Source: Sinonovacula constricta
Taxonomy: Eukaryota > Mollusca > Bivalvia > Cardiida > Solecurtidae
NCBI GenBank assembly: GCA_007844125.1
Contig: CM017563.1
Coordinates: 28,247,357-28,311,356 of the forward strand
Reading direction: 5' to 3'
Length of the DNA stretch: 64,000 nt
The notes below the pieces were generated by a model that saw nothing but the letters and a program-made list of their open reading frames with translations, searched no databases and was not told where the DNA came from. The translations under genes and the position numbers were made by a program. This document shows, one piece after another, positions 13,255 through 25,740 of the stretch. Every line of letters starts with the position of its first letter. The stretch's first letter is position 1.

Positions 13255-15513
13255 TGGACTCTTTCGGGTAATTTATCGTTATTGTTGACTGGTCACTCTC
13301 GGGTGACTGGTCGTTGTTGCAGACAGGTCGTCTTCAGTGACGGATCGTTGTGGTATACTGGTCACTTTCGTGTGACTGGTCGCTCCATGGTGACTGATTC
13401 TTGGTGTAGACTGTTCACTCTCTGGTGAATGATCTTTGTTGAAGACAGACCACTCTCTGGTGACTGATCGTTATTGTAGACTGGTCACTCTCTGTTGACC
13501 GATCCCTGTTGTAGACTGGTCACTCTCTGGTGATTGATCGTTGTTGGAAACTCTCAACTCCCTAGTGACTGATCGTTGTTGCAGACTCTGCACACTCTGG
13601 TGACTGATCCTTGCTGTCGACTGGTCACTCTCTGGAGACTGATCGTTGTTGTAGACTGGCCACTCTCTGGGGACGGATCGTTGTTGTAAACTGGTCACTG
13701 TCTGGTGACTGATCGTTGTTGTAGACTGGCCACTCTCTGGGTACTGATCCTTGCTGTAGACTGGCCACTCTCTTGTGACTGATCGTTATTGTAGACTGGT
13801 CACTCTCTGGGGATTGATCGTTGTTGTAAACCGGCCACTCTCTGGGGACTGATCGTTGTCGTAGACTGGTCACTCTCTGGTGAGTGATCGTTGTTGTAGA
13901 CTGGTCACTCTTTGGTGACTAGTCGTTGTTGTAGACACTCCAATCTCTGGTGACTGATCGTTGTTGTAGACTGGCCACTCTCTGGTGACTGATCGTTGTT
14001 GTAAACTGGTCACTCTCTGGGGGACTGATCGTTGTTGTAAACTGGTCACTCTCGGGGGACTGACCGTTGTTGTAGACTGGCCATTCTCTGATGACTAGTC
14101 GTTGTTGTAAACTGGCCACTCTCTGGTGACTGATCGTTGTTGTAGACTGGCCACTCTCTGGTGACTGATCGTTGTTGTAGACTGGCCACTCTCTGGTGAC
14201 TGATCCTTGCTGTAGACTTGCCACTCTCTGGTGACTGATCGTTGTTGTAGATTGGCCACTCTCTGGTGACTGATCGTTGTTTTAAACTAGTCACTCTCTG
14301 GTGACTGATCCTTGCTGTAGACGGGCCACTCTCTGGTGACTGATCGTTGTTTGTAGACTGACCACTCTCTGGTGACTGATCGTTGTTGTAGAGTGGCCAC
14401 TCTCTGGTGACTGATCCTTGCTGTAGACTGACCACTCTCTGGTGACTGATCGTTGTTGTAGACTTGCCATTCTCTGGTGGCTGATCGTTGTTGTAGACTG
14501 GTCACTCTCTGGTGCCTGATCGTTGTTGTAAACTGGTCACTCTCTGGGGACTGATCACTGTTTTAAACTGGTCACTCTCTGGTGGCTGATCGTTGTTGTA
14601 GACTGGCCACTCTCTTGTGACTGATCGTTGTTGTAGACTGGCCACTATCTGGTGGTTTATCGTTGTTGTAGACTGGCCACTCTCTGATGACTGATCGTTG
14701 TTGTAGACTGGCCACTCTGTGGTGACTGATTGTTGTTGTAGACTGGTCACTCTGTGGTGACTGATTGTTGTTGTAGACTAGTCACTCTCTGGTGACTGAT
14801 CGTTGTTGTAAACTGGTTACTCTGTGGGGACTGATCGTTGTTGTAGACTCTCCACTCTCTGGTGACTAATCGTTGTTGTAGACTGGCCACTCTCTGGTGA
14901 CTGATCGTTGTTGTAGATTGGCCACTCTCTGGTGACTGATCGTTGTTGTAGACTGGCCACTCTCTGGTGACTGGTCGTTGTTGTAGACTGGCCACTCTCT
15001 GGTGACTGACCGTTGTTGTAGACTGGCCACTCTCTGGGAACTGATCGTTGTTGTAGATTGGCCACTCTCTGGTGACTGATCGTTGTTGTAGACTGGCCAC
15101 TCTCTTGTGACTGATCGTTGTTGTAGAATGGCCACTCTCTGGTGACTGATCGTTGTTGTAGACTGGCCACTCACTGGTGACTGGTTGTTGTTGTAGACTC
15201 TCCACTCTCTGGTGGCTGATCGTTGTTGTAGACTGGCCACTCTCTGGTTACTGATCGTTGTTGTAGACTGGCCACTTTCTGGTGACTGATCGTTGTTATA
15301 AACGGGTCACTCTCTGGGGACTGATCGTTGTTGTAGCCTCTCCACTCTCTGGGGACTGATCGTTGTTGTAGACTGGTCACTCTCTGGGGACTGATCGTTG
15401 TTGTAGACTGGCCACTCTCTGGGGATCGATCGTTGTTGTAGACTGGCCACTCTCTTGGGACTGATCGTTGTTGTAGACTGGCCACTCTCTGGTGACTGAT
15501 CGTTGTTGTAGAC
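13255..15513. repeat. 2259-bp second copy of the tandem duplication
   Basis: Offset from the first copy is 2294 bp on its left part and 2259 bp on its right part. The difference of 35 bp is exactly one monomer, lost between about 13850 and 13920. Substitutions between copies are sparse. Confidence 0.9.
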
Positions 15514-16548
15514 TGGCAACTCTCTGGTGACCGATCGTTGTTGTAGACTGGCCACTCTCTGGTGACTGATCGTTGTTGTAGACTGGCCCCTTTCTGGTGA
15601 CTGATCGTTGTTGTAAACTGGCCACTCTCTGGTGACTGATCGTTGTTGTAGACTGGCCACTCTCTGGTGACTGATCGTTGTTGTAGACTGACCACTCTCT
15701 GGTGACTGATCGTTGTTGTAAACCTGTCACTCTCTGGTGACTGATCGTTGTTGTAGACTGGCCACTCTCTGGTGACTGATCGTTGTTGTAGACTGACCAC
15801 TCTCTGGGGACTGAATGTTGCTGTAGACTGGCCACTCTCTGGTGACTGATCGTTGTTGTAAACTGGCCACTCTCTGGTGACTGATCGTTGTTGCAGACTG
15901 GCCACTCTCTGGTGACTGATCGTTGTTGTAGACTGACCACTCTCTGGGGACTGATCGTTGTTGTAGACTGGCCACTTTCTGGTGACTGATCGTTGTTGTA
16001 GACTGGCCACTGTCGGCTGATTGATCTTTGTTGTAGACTCTCCACTCTCTGGTTGCTAATCGTTGTTGTAGACTGGCCACTCTCAGGTGACTGATCGTTG
16101 TTGTAGACTGGCCACTCTCTAGTGACTGATCGTTGTTGTAGACTGTCCACTCTCTGGGGACTGATCGTTGTTGTAGACTGGCCACTCTCTGGTGACTGAT
16201 CGTTGTTGTAGACTGGCCACTCTCTGGTGACTGATCGTTGTTGTAGACTGGCCACTCTCTGGGGACTGATCGTTGTTGTAGACTGGCCACTTTCTTGTGA
16301 CTGATCGTTGTTGTAGACTGGCCACTCTCTGGGGACTGATCGTTGTTGTAGACTGTTCACTCTCTGGTGACTAATCGCTGTTGTAGACTGGTCTTTCTCT
16401 GGTGACTAATCGTTGTTGTAGACTGGTCTTTCTCTGGTGACTGGTTGTTGTTGTAGACTCTCCACTTTCTGGTGACCGATCGTTGCTGTAGACAGACCAC
16501 TCTCGGCTGACTGATCGTTGTTGTAGACTGGTCACTTTTGGGAATGTC

Positions 16549-17864
16549 ATCTTGTTTCGTTTCCATCTTTGCGAGTTTTAGGTTGTTCATCATTCGTATT
16601 TGGTGGGTCCCTTCATCCCTGATTATAATCTTGTAAATCGTAGTGTAAAATGCTTCTGGGGCCTGTCATAGCTGTTGTTATGGTATGATTCTTCATAATT
16701 CTTGGTATAGTTTCTCCTTTGCATATATATTTGAAGAATATTTTTGATATTTATGATTACAAAAAACTGTATACCTTGAACTTTAAAAGTTTCTATCTAA
16801 CTTGATTACCCGTTTTTAGTTTTTCTGGTAGGGCCTGATATTGCAGGTACGGTAACGGAAACAGAAGAAAATGAGTTGACGTATACATTCACAAAAATCT
16901 TCATGAATAAGTTTGTTGGTAACGCAGTCTGAAAATTATCTTTCATGTTTATTTTATTAGCTGTGATATACAGTCTTAACTTTTGAGACAATTGTCTTAA
17001 CTTTTAAGACACTTACTAGTCACATTTTATTTTAATTACCTAACTGTATGCTATATGTTTTACTGATGTTTTTCAAATTGTTTTCTTATTTTATTAATGC
17101 TATTATATATAAGTAACTGTTATAACCTCTCTTTTTCAAAACTGTGTTAACATTGCCAGTTTCATAAAATTGTTTACAAATGTTCCTATGCCTCATCGTG
17201 ACAGTTTAGATTTGATTCTATAATAGCAATATTTTAACATGCGAATAGATACATCACCAACTATCATTCAGACTTCTAGTTACCAATTTTATAGTTTGTT
17301 CTCGGCACAATGCTTTATTGACAAAAAATTACATCGACAAAACAAAATTATTTAATACTATTATCCTTATGATAATGTACTACCTTTTCTGGACTTAATC
17401 ATTAATAATATTTGTGTCCCCCATTTAGATCTGAATGTAATAATAAGTAAGATCTAAAACACATCACCTGTATTGCTAAAAGTATTTTGAACCTTCATTT
17501 ATTAAACAAATGTCAACATGCGAGGTTTACATATGGCACACAAACATGTTAAATTGAACTAAGATCATGAGACGCTTAGTTTACACGTAACGTCATAGAT
17601 GTTAACTTATTGTAGGCTTTTTCATTAATTTCCAGAGTTTTCATAGATGATTTATTTGCACTGGAATCTGTTATTGTCTATTATTTGCATTGTATGCTAA
17701 ATTGCTCATTAACCGCTAAGAGCGGTAATGAGTTTATTAGAGTTGAATTGGGTTAATCTAGGTAAAGGTGCTAATAAGGCGTCTATTTAGCAAACTGCCT
17801 GGCAGCCAACATAGACGGTTTAGTGACTGTCCAACGTACCGGCTTTACCGACGATTGTGTAATG
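16549..17864. other. unique AT-rich spacer with one short hairpin
   Basis: No convincing gene. 17704-17732 forms a hairpin: CTCATTAACCGCT pairs with AGCGGTAATGAG around a very short loop, with one bulged A. The left end shows a few degenerate 35-bp monomer remnants. Confidence 0.55.
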
Positions 17865-19985
17865 GTCAAAACATCTGCTGATAGTGTAAAAGGCGAATCT
17901 TCTGATGATTATGTGAAGGCGAAACATCTTATGATAGTGTTAGAGGCGAAACATCTGATGATTACGTAAGATGCGTAACATCTGATGATTACGTAAGAGG
18001 AGAAACATCTGATGATTACGTAAGAGGCGAAACATCTGATGATTACGTAAGATGCGAAACATCTGATGATAATGTAAGGGTTGAAACATCTGGTGATTAC
18101 GTAAGATGCGAAACATCTGATGAAAACGTAAGATGCGAAACATTTGATGATAGTGTAAGAGACGAAACATCTGATGATAATGTGAGGGGCGAAACATCTG
18201 ATGATAATGTGAGGGGTGAAACATCTGATGAGAATGTGAGAGGCAAAACATCTGATGATAGTGTGAGGGGCGAAAAATCTGATAATAATGTGAGGGGCGA
18301 AACATCTGATGATAATGTGAGGGGCGAAACATCTGATGGGAATGTGGGGGGGCGAAACATCCGGTGATTATGTGAGGGAGCCAAACATCTGATAAAAGTG
18401 TAAAAGGCGAATCTTCTGATGATTATGTGAGGGGCAAAACATCTGATAATAGAGTAAGAGGCGAAACATCTGATGATTACGTAAGATGCGAAACATCTGA
18501 TGATAATGTAAGGGGTGAAACATCTAATGATTACGTAAGATGCGAAACATCTGATGATAATGTGAGGGGCGAAACATCTGAGGATAATGTGAGGGACGAA
18601 ACATCTGATGATAATGTGAGGGGCGAAACATCTGATGATAATGTGAGAGGCGAAACATCTGATGATAATGTGAGGGGCGAAACATCTGATGGGAATGGGG
18701 GCGGGGCGAAACATCTGATGATACGGTGAGGGGCGAAAATCTGATGATAATGTGAGGGACGAAACATCTGATGATAATGTGAGAGGCGAAACATCTGATA
18801 ATAATATGAGAGGCGAAACATCTGATGATATTGTGAGGGGTGAAACATCTGATGGGCATGTGGGGGGGGGGGGGGGGGGGGGGCGAAACATCTGATGATA
18901 ATGTGAGGGGCGAAACATCTAATGGGCATGTGGGGGGCGAAACATCTGATGATAATGTGAGGGGCGAAACATCTGATGATAATGTGAGGGGCGAAAATCT
19001 GATGATAATGTGAGGGGCAAAACATCTGATGATAAAGTGAGGGACGAAACATCTGATGATAATGTGAGGGGCGAAACATCTGATGGGAATGGGGGCGGGG
19101 CGAAACATCTGATGATACGGTGAGGGGCGAAAATCTGATGATAATGTGAGGGACGAAACATCTGATGATAATGTGAGAGGCGAAACATCTGATAATAATA
19201 TGAGAGGCGAAACATCTGATGATATTGTGAGGGGTGAAACATCTGATGGGCATGTGGGGAGGGGGGGGGGCGAAACATCTGATGATAATGTGAGGGGCGA
19301 AACATCTAATGGGCATGTGGGGGGCGAAACATCTGATGATAATGTGAGGGGCGAAACATCTGATGATAATGTGAGGGGCGAAAATCTGATGATGATGTGA
19401 GGGGCAAAACATCTGATGATGAAGTGAGGGACGAAACATCTGATGATAATGTGAGGGGCGAAACATCTGATGATAATGTGAGAGGCAAAACATCTGATGA
19501 TAATGTGAGAGGCAAAACATCTGATGATAATGTGAGCGGCGAAACATCTGATGGGCATGTGGGGGTGAAACATCTGATGATAATGTGAGGGGCGAAACAT
19601 CTGATGATAATGTGAGGGGCGAAACATCTGATGATAATGTGAGAGGCGAAACATCGGATGATAATGTGAGGGGCGAAACATCTGATGATTATGTATGGGG
19701 CAAAACATCTGATAATTACGTAAGATGCGAAACATTTGATGAGAGTGTAAGAAGGCGAAACATCTGATGAAAGATGGCCCTTCATCATTTGATGGGGAGC
19801 AAGCATCTGGTGATATTTTAAGGGTCAAAACATCTGATGATAATGTAAAGGGCGAAACATATGATGATAATATAAACGGCGAAACATCTCATGATAATGT
19901 GAGGGGCGAAACATTTAATGATAGTGCAAGAGGCGAAACATCTGATGATAATGTAAGTGGTGAAACATTTGATGAAAGATGGCCC
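17865..19985. repeat. 27-bp G-rich minisatellite array, about 78 copies
   Basis: The monomer reads GAAACATCTGATGATAATGT then GAGGGGC. Left and right edges are degenerate variants (GATTACGTAAGATGC, GATAGTGTAAGAGGC). The period is three times nine, so each frame repeats a nine-residue peptide: plus strand RGETSDDNV, minus strand FRPSHYHQM, SPLTLSSDV or IRCFAPHII according to frame. This creates open frames on both strands, up to 434 codons on minus (18524-19828). They are interrupted by single-base indels and G-run length changes, and shift between the three minus-strand frames, which argues against a constrained protein. An internal tandem duplication with an offset of about 390 bp covers about 18660-19470. 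Confidence 0.96.
18862..18883 (+). repeat. poly-G run of 22 bases
   Basis: Uninterrupted G run within the 27-bp array. The equivalent place in the duplicated segment (19256-19270) is G4-A-G10. Such a run is prone to slippage and can form G-quadruplexes. Confidence 0.95.
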
Positions 19986-20360
19986 CTCATCTAATGACAT
20001 CTACGTGATCAGATTTCTACATATAACTATCAGCTAATTTGGCGGTGTCATGACAACGTCCATAGTTATGGGAAGATGAATTTCGAAGGGACCATTAGTT
20101 GACCCTGCCTGACCCTGCATGATCTTTGGTACTCGCCGCCAGTACTCATGCCCGGGGAAAAGTAGCACTAGAACAGAAATAAATATGTATGTCGGAGGAG
20201 ACTAGACGCCCCATTTGTTTTTGCTTCAAATCTTAACTTTTATTTCATAAGTTGCTAAAACTTAAAGTTCAAGTGACTTGTCTCAACAATATTTATGTTT
20301 GTAAATGATATACATCTATGTTGCATAAGCACACTAATGATAAAACTTTAAGGTCGTTAT
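19986..20360. other. unique spacer, nothing recognised
   Basis: Between the 27-bp array and the next SINE. Contains a short direct repeat, GACCCTGCCTGACCCTGCAT, near 20101. No open frame of note. Confidence 0.5.
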
Positions 20361-20367
20361 TTAAGTG

Positions 20368-20640
20368 GGATTCAATTTACCGGCATTTTTGCCGATACTG
20401 TGCAGCGACATTTCTATCATTATAGCATAGGGGCGCTTATGTGGTGCCCAGGGACTGAACTCGGCCGGTCCATTAAACTGACACCGACAAGTCAGGCGTA
20501 ATGCTGTTCCCTTAGCCCCGAGCGTTAGGAGGGAAGCCACTTCTACCAACTTCAAAGTCTTTGGTTTGACCCGGCCTGGGTTTGAACCCGCGAACTCCCG
20601 ATCCGCAAGCCGACGCTCTTCCACCTTAGCTCATTTAAAA
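20368..20640 (-). mobile_element. tRNA-derived SINE on minus, same family as 49408-49680
   Basis: On the minus strand it opens with a box A-like GCTAAGGTGGAAGAGCG and a box B GGTTCAAACCC. The body follows (CCAAAGACTTTGAAGTTGG, GTGGCTTCCCTCCTAACGCT, GACCGGCCGAGTTCAGTCCC) and ends with the small hairpin CGGCAAAAATGCCG. It matches the plus-strand copy at 49408 over its whole length, at roughly nine bases in ten by eye. The tRNA head is probably from an arginine-type tRNA, but the anticodon stem is too degraded to be sure. No poly-A tail is seen, so the 3' hairpin may be the part recognised by a partner LINE (inference). Confidence 0.85.
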
Positions 20641-23600
20641 AAGCCTAAGTTCATATAATGTTATTCAGTCAAAAACACGCAGCAATATTGAAAGCAACTC
20701 ACACACAATATTAGTACAAGACAACACGCGATATTGGCTTGCGGCAGGAAACATACATTGGACAGAAAAGTGTCTCTAATGTTAGTGTTTCCCTTCTGCA
20801 ATTCCATTTTCTGTTTTTATAACACCAAATAAGCGTGAAGGTACAGCCATTCCGTAGACCATTACTATCACCAGTGGGATTTATGACAAAATAACCACCT
20901 GCTCTGTTGTGTATGGAGTAAAAGGGACTGCATTATCCAAATGCCTGCGCGAGATATGTGATCTATGTGACATAACGTTTGGCAGTTACTGTTGCCTGAG
21001 AGAGAAAGAAGCAATAAAATGATACGCAACAAACAGTTATGACAATGCTGTATTGGACTTACCGTAGTATAAAGATGGAAATTGCACACCGTTCTTGGCG
21101 TTACAAATTAGGATTATACGAGGCGCTAGGAAATATAATAAAGGGTAAAATTAGTGTACCATTTCACCGTTCTGTACCAACGATGGATAACTTGACATTT
21201 GATTGGATTTAAATGTAGATTGAAGTGGGTATCAATCACTATGTTTGTTTTTTTTTGTTTGAAAGATCTCCAGTTAGTTTAGGTTTGTTTAGACCTTTTT
21301 TAAAACATCTAAACACCAATCAATTGATATGAAAACTGAAATTAGAATACATTTCCATGGATCAACAGATTGATTCCGCTAATTATTATTACCTTTTTTT
21401 AAACAAGGTAGTTACTACTTTACACAGGTAGCTGCTGACCTAACAATTTAAACGTATTGCAGTCTCCAGCGCGACAAAAACAGTCATAGGTATTTCCATG
21501 ATTTGGAAAGTCAGATTGGTGCAGTCCCGTAGCAGCCATCTAATGTTTACATAAATATGTCCAGCTTGTTAAAAACAAGAAATATATAAGGATATAAAAT
21601 GTAACGATATTATAACGTATTCAACCACCAAAGTAAGTGCGTAATAATACATGTGCAGTAACCATACTCTGTGGTGACGTAACCAGCAACCAAGTGACGT
21701 TGTTATTTTAGGAAAGGCAGATTCGTCTTAAAAAATTCTACATGTGCGGCATATTATTTCCACCCAGCGTTTGTCATTGTCCATGATCAAGATATGGCCA
21801 CTTGTCCAAAGCTGTGCATTCAATAATGATCTCAGCGCTTTTATTTATGTTATTTACAGCTTGAATCTCGACTCATGGCCTTGACCATTGGGCAACCAAT
21901 CCGGGTCTTGTGCAGTACATGTTATCACACTTATGCCGCCGTGTGCACAGATATGAACAAACTATATCAATGACCTACAGTTCAGAACTGCCCTCACTTT
22001 TGACCCACACATTTGACCGTTACTTTAGAAGTTTCATTAAAAATTTTGTAAGCAGGATAATACGAAAAACAACTTGGACAAAAATATGTTTGACGAACTT
22101 CTGAAAAACTGACTCAAAGGTCAAATTTCTAAAAATACAATAACAAATAAAACATTAATCCAAACTCTGTTAAATCACTTCTTTTGAAAACTTTGTTTAA
22201 AATGCCAAAAGTCATTTAGCCCTGGCTTTAACATTGTATTACTTAAAATTGCCAGACGATATGACAAAGAAATACAGTGAAATGTACGATCTTCACCATT
22301 TTATGCAGAAGTTCCTACGTTCTGATGTTGACACAATATGCCGTCTTGTTTGCTTTACCGCTTTGTATCTTTCTCTGATTCAGTTTGTCCATATTCTCGG
22401 ATTTCAAACAAAGAATTAATAAGCATTATCCAATTCGTTCTCTATGGTTTATTTCGTTGAGCGCTGTCTACGGTGATATTTTGAGATCTGACTGAGCCTA
22501 TCACAGACATATAATGAGCCTATAGGAGGACGGTTTATTCATATCCTCTTGTTATACGATCCTCTCAAAGGCGTTCGCCAACGACAACGTTTGAAGTGGT
22601 GATGTAATTATATCACTCTAGAGCCTTATTTGTACACCCTTGTGTAGGAATTCTTCTCACTTTGAAACGTTTGAAAGCTGACGAGTCGGCCTGCCGGACG
22701 CAATCATGGCCCTGTTTCTTGATACATCTACTCACATTTCGTTTAAATACAGCGCCTGCATAATAGGCTAGCGACTGACTGACACGGTCTTCTTCAAGGT
22801 GAATAAGGCAGGCGCTTATTGAAACGTAAAGCATTCCAAGATAATTGGAGATGACAGATGGATTTGTGTACAGTGGACATGAATTGTTATAGAAATCTGC
22901 ATCATACATAGTTTGAAAACTCATAGCAGATCCATGCATTTATTTATAGATACATAAAAGGTGATATAAATAGTCAAACATTGACAATTTAATGAATGTT
23001 TAGCTTGACTTATATTTACATTTAATTTTAATGTATCTTGTATAAAACGCTGGTGTTGGCACTCTCAGTCTATTTTTATAAACCACTACTTGTGGATTAT
23101 TTTAACTTTGTAAGCTGATCAACGAAACTCTATAAGATTAATAAAAAAGGTAAACGTTACGAAAAAAAGCATATCTACTTTTTAAGATAAAATGCTGTTC
23201 GAATATTAAAGTGTTGTTTTAGTAGATATTTAACTGTTAAGTTTGTTTGAACACCATATGTCTAGAACTGTTCTACCAACATTCAGCATTGTGGAAGTTT
23301 AACTCTTTTGTATACAAAATAAACTAGTGTGTTAAAACCTCATTCCTCGGTCGGTTCATTACAATTACCCCAGAGTACTTTAGACCATGTAAAACCCAAT
23401 ATGGCATCAGGTTTAACGTGGATAGAGTATTTGAAATGGAATATCGGCTATATACTAAGCTCGTGAAGTTAGTAAGATAACGCTTGTTTTAATATTGTAA
23501 AAGTTAATTTAAGTTAGTAATTAATCTTTTTTAATCTATATGTATATTACAAAAACTATGTTCTTGTTAACATTCACATACTTACCTGATCTGCCTAAAA

Positions 23601-24255
23601 TACAGAAACTCACTCTATAGTTTCGCTTCATATTTTCAGACAGACCTAAACAAAATTTGTTTTTAATTTAAGCACCAAATGGAACTATATACATCAAACC
23701 CTAACACATAATGAACCTCTTAACTTTGTTGCTTCAAAAATCTTGAACCCCTTGCAGCGAACCTGTGGCAGACGTTTATGTAAGAGTAACGGACGATAAC
23801 TGCTTGGAAAGATGACAAAGTCTCCCAAATAAAGTTTTTTTTTCTCGGTATTGCTTTTAACAATTTATTAACTTTGTCATTTAATTAGCAGGAATTTGAC
23901 GTTCATTGTACGTTTATTTTTACTACATATTTGTTCTGTTCTCATCACTATCTACATGTACCGTGCAAACAAATGCGTGAAAGACGTATAATTAGGTAAT
24001 ATGCTGTTTGTTTCTGATCCACGAGATATACCCCTGTGTCAGGTGTCACGTGCCATGGACATCATTCAAAATCCTCTGTCAGACATCCTTGCACTCTGTG
24101 AGTATCTAAATCAGGCGATTGAGCGATCACTTTTCTAACTTGGGTGAAAACCAGCATTTGACGTCCAATCAACATGGGTAATGTGGTAGTGATTAAATGA
24201 TTACGTTATGAACTGCCTTCGGTGTAGGTAACATGAAACGGAAGCGATGGTTCTA
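20641..24255. other. unique AT-rich region, one weak coding candidate
   Basis: About 3.6 kb of single-copy-looking DNA before the 55-bp satellite. Apart from the candidate at 22613-22939 no gene, RNA or transposon could be recognised. Several short open frames (60-75 codons) are at chance level. Confidence 0.5.
22613..22939 (-). CDS. hypothetical open frame of 108 codons, possible exon
   Basis: Minus-strand open frame starting with ATG at 22939 and ending in TGA. It has a natural-looking composition: six cysteines, a charged C-terminal half (KRFKVRRIP), no low complexity and no overlap with a repeat. No domain, signal peptide or membrane segment is recognised. It stands alone, with no neighbouring exon identified and no TATA or polyadenylation context judged convincing. 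An open frame of this length can arise by chance in this much DNA, so it is listed only as a candidate. Confidence 0.2.
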   Translation of the reverse strand: MHGSAMSFQTMYDADFYNNSCPLYTNPSVISNYLGMLYVSISACLIHLEEDRVSQSLAYYAGAVFKRNVSRCIKKQGHDCVRQADSSAFKRFKVRRIPTQGCTNKALE

Positions 24256-24530
24256 GACTGTAGTCACAAAAAGTAGCAAGTGCGACCACTCGTACATTGC
24301 ACACAGGCTTCACTGTAGACACAAAGAGTAACAAGTGGAACCACTCGTACATTGCACACAGGCTCCACTGTAGTCACAAAGAGTAACAAGCGGAACCAAC
24401 CGTGCCTTGCACACAAGCTCCACTGAAGTCACAAAAAGTAACAAGCGGAACCACTCGTACATTGCACACAGGCTCCACTATAGTCACAAAGAGTAACAAG
24501 CGGAACCAACCGTACATTGCACACAGGCTC

Positions 24531-25740
24531 CACTGTAGTCACAAAGAGTAACAAGCGGAACCACTCGTACATTGCACACAGGCTCCACTATAGTCACAAA
24601 GAGTAACAAGCGGAACCAACCGTACATTGCACACAGGCTCCACTGAAGTCACAAAGAGTAACAAGCGGAACCACTCGTACATTGCACACAGGCTCCACTG
24701 TAGTCACAAAGAGTAACAAGCGGAACCAACCGTGCCTTGCACACAGGCTCCACTGAAGTCACAAAGAGTAACAAGCGGAACCAACCGTGCCTTGCACACA
24801 GGCTCCACTGAAGTCTCAAAGAGTAACAAGCGGAACCAACCGTGCCTTGCACACAGGCTCCACTGTAGTCACAAAGAGTAACAAGCGGAACCACTCGTAC
24901 ATTGCACACAGGCTCCAATGTAGTCACAAATAGTAACTAGCGGAACCAACAGTGCCTTGCACACAGGCTCCACTGAAGTCTCAAAGAGTAACAAGCGGAA
25001 CCAACCGTGCCTTGCACACAGGCTCCACTGTAGCCACAAAGAGTAACAAGCGGAACCAACTGCACATTGCACACAAGCTCCACTGAAGTCACAAAGAGTA
25101 ACAAGCGGAACCAACCGTGCCTTGCACACAAGCTCCACCCTAGTCACAAAGAGTAACAAGCGGAACCACTCGTACATTGCACACAGGCTCCACTGTAGTC
25201 ACAAAGAGTAACAAGCGGAACCAACCGTGCCTTGCACACAGGCTCCACTGTAGTCACAAAGAGTAACAAGCGGAACCAACCGTGCCTTGCACACAGGCTC
25301 CACTGTAGTCACAAAGAGTAACAAGCGGAACCAACCGTACATTGCACACAGGCTCCACTGAAGTCACAAAGAGTAACAAGCGGAACCATTCGTGCCTTGC
25401 ACACAGGCTCCACTGTAGTCACAAAGAGTAACAAACGGAACCACTCGTACATTGCACACAGGCTTCACTATAGTCACAAAGAGTAACAAGCGGAACCACT
25501 CGTACATTGCACACAGGCTCCACTATAGTCACAAAGAGTAACAAGCGGAACCACTCGTACATTGCACACAGGCTCCACTGTAGTCACAAAGAGTAACAAG
25601 CGGAACCACTCATACATTGCACACAGGCTCCACTGAAGTCACAAAAAGTAACAAGCGGAACCACTCGTACATTGCACACAGGCTCCACTGTAGTCACAAA
25701 GAGTAACAAGCGGAACCACTTGTACATGGCACACAGGCTC
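24531..25740. repeat. higher-order unit, 22 monomers (1210 bp), first copy
   Basis: Repeated immediately at 25741-26950, with the same order of variant monomers including the rare ACTTGTACATGGC monomer that closes each copy. Only a few substitutions separate the copies. Confidence 0.9.

Larger units (their letters stand above)
10799..16548. repeat. 35-bp minisatellite array, about 164 copies
   Basis: The monomer reads GACTGATCGTTGTTGTAGAC followed by TGGCCACTCTCTGGT. The first few hundred bases are degenerate and the right part (about 15500-16350) is very homogeneous. A tandem duplication lies inside: 10961-13254 is repeated at 13255-15513. The minus strand of the consensus has no stop in any frame, so it yields overlapping open frames, the longest 327 codons (15377-16360), all encoding the same cyclic 35-residue peptide (pieces: LQQRSVTREWPVYNNDQ, SPESGQSTTTISHQR). 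A period that is not a multiple of three explains why all three frames look alike. I read these frames as by-products, not genes. Confidence 0.97.

Noticed and set aside
18524..19828. 434-codon open frame on minus as a protein-coding gene
   Set aside because: It is a translation of the 27-bp repeat, shifts frame at indels and has equivalent open frames on the other strand.
20361..20624. 87-codon frame on minus as a gene
   Set aside because: Lies inside a SINE.
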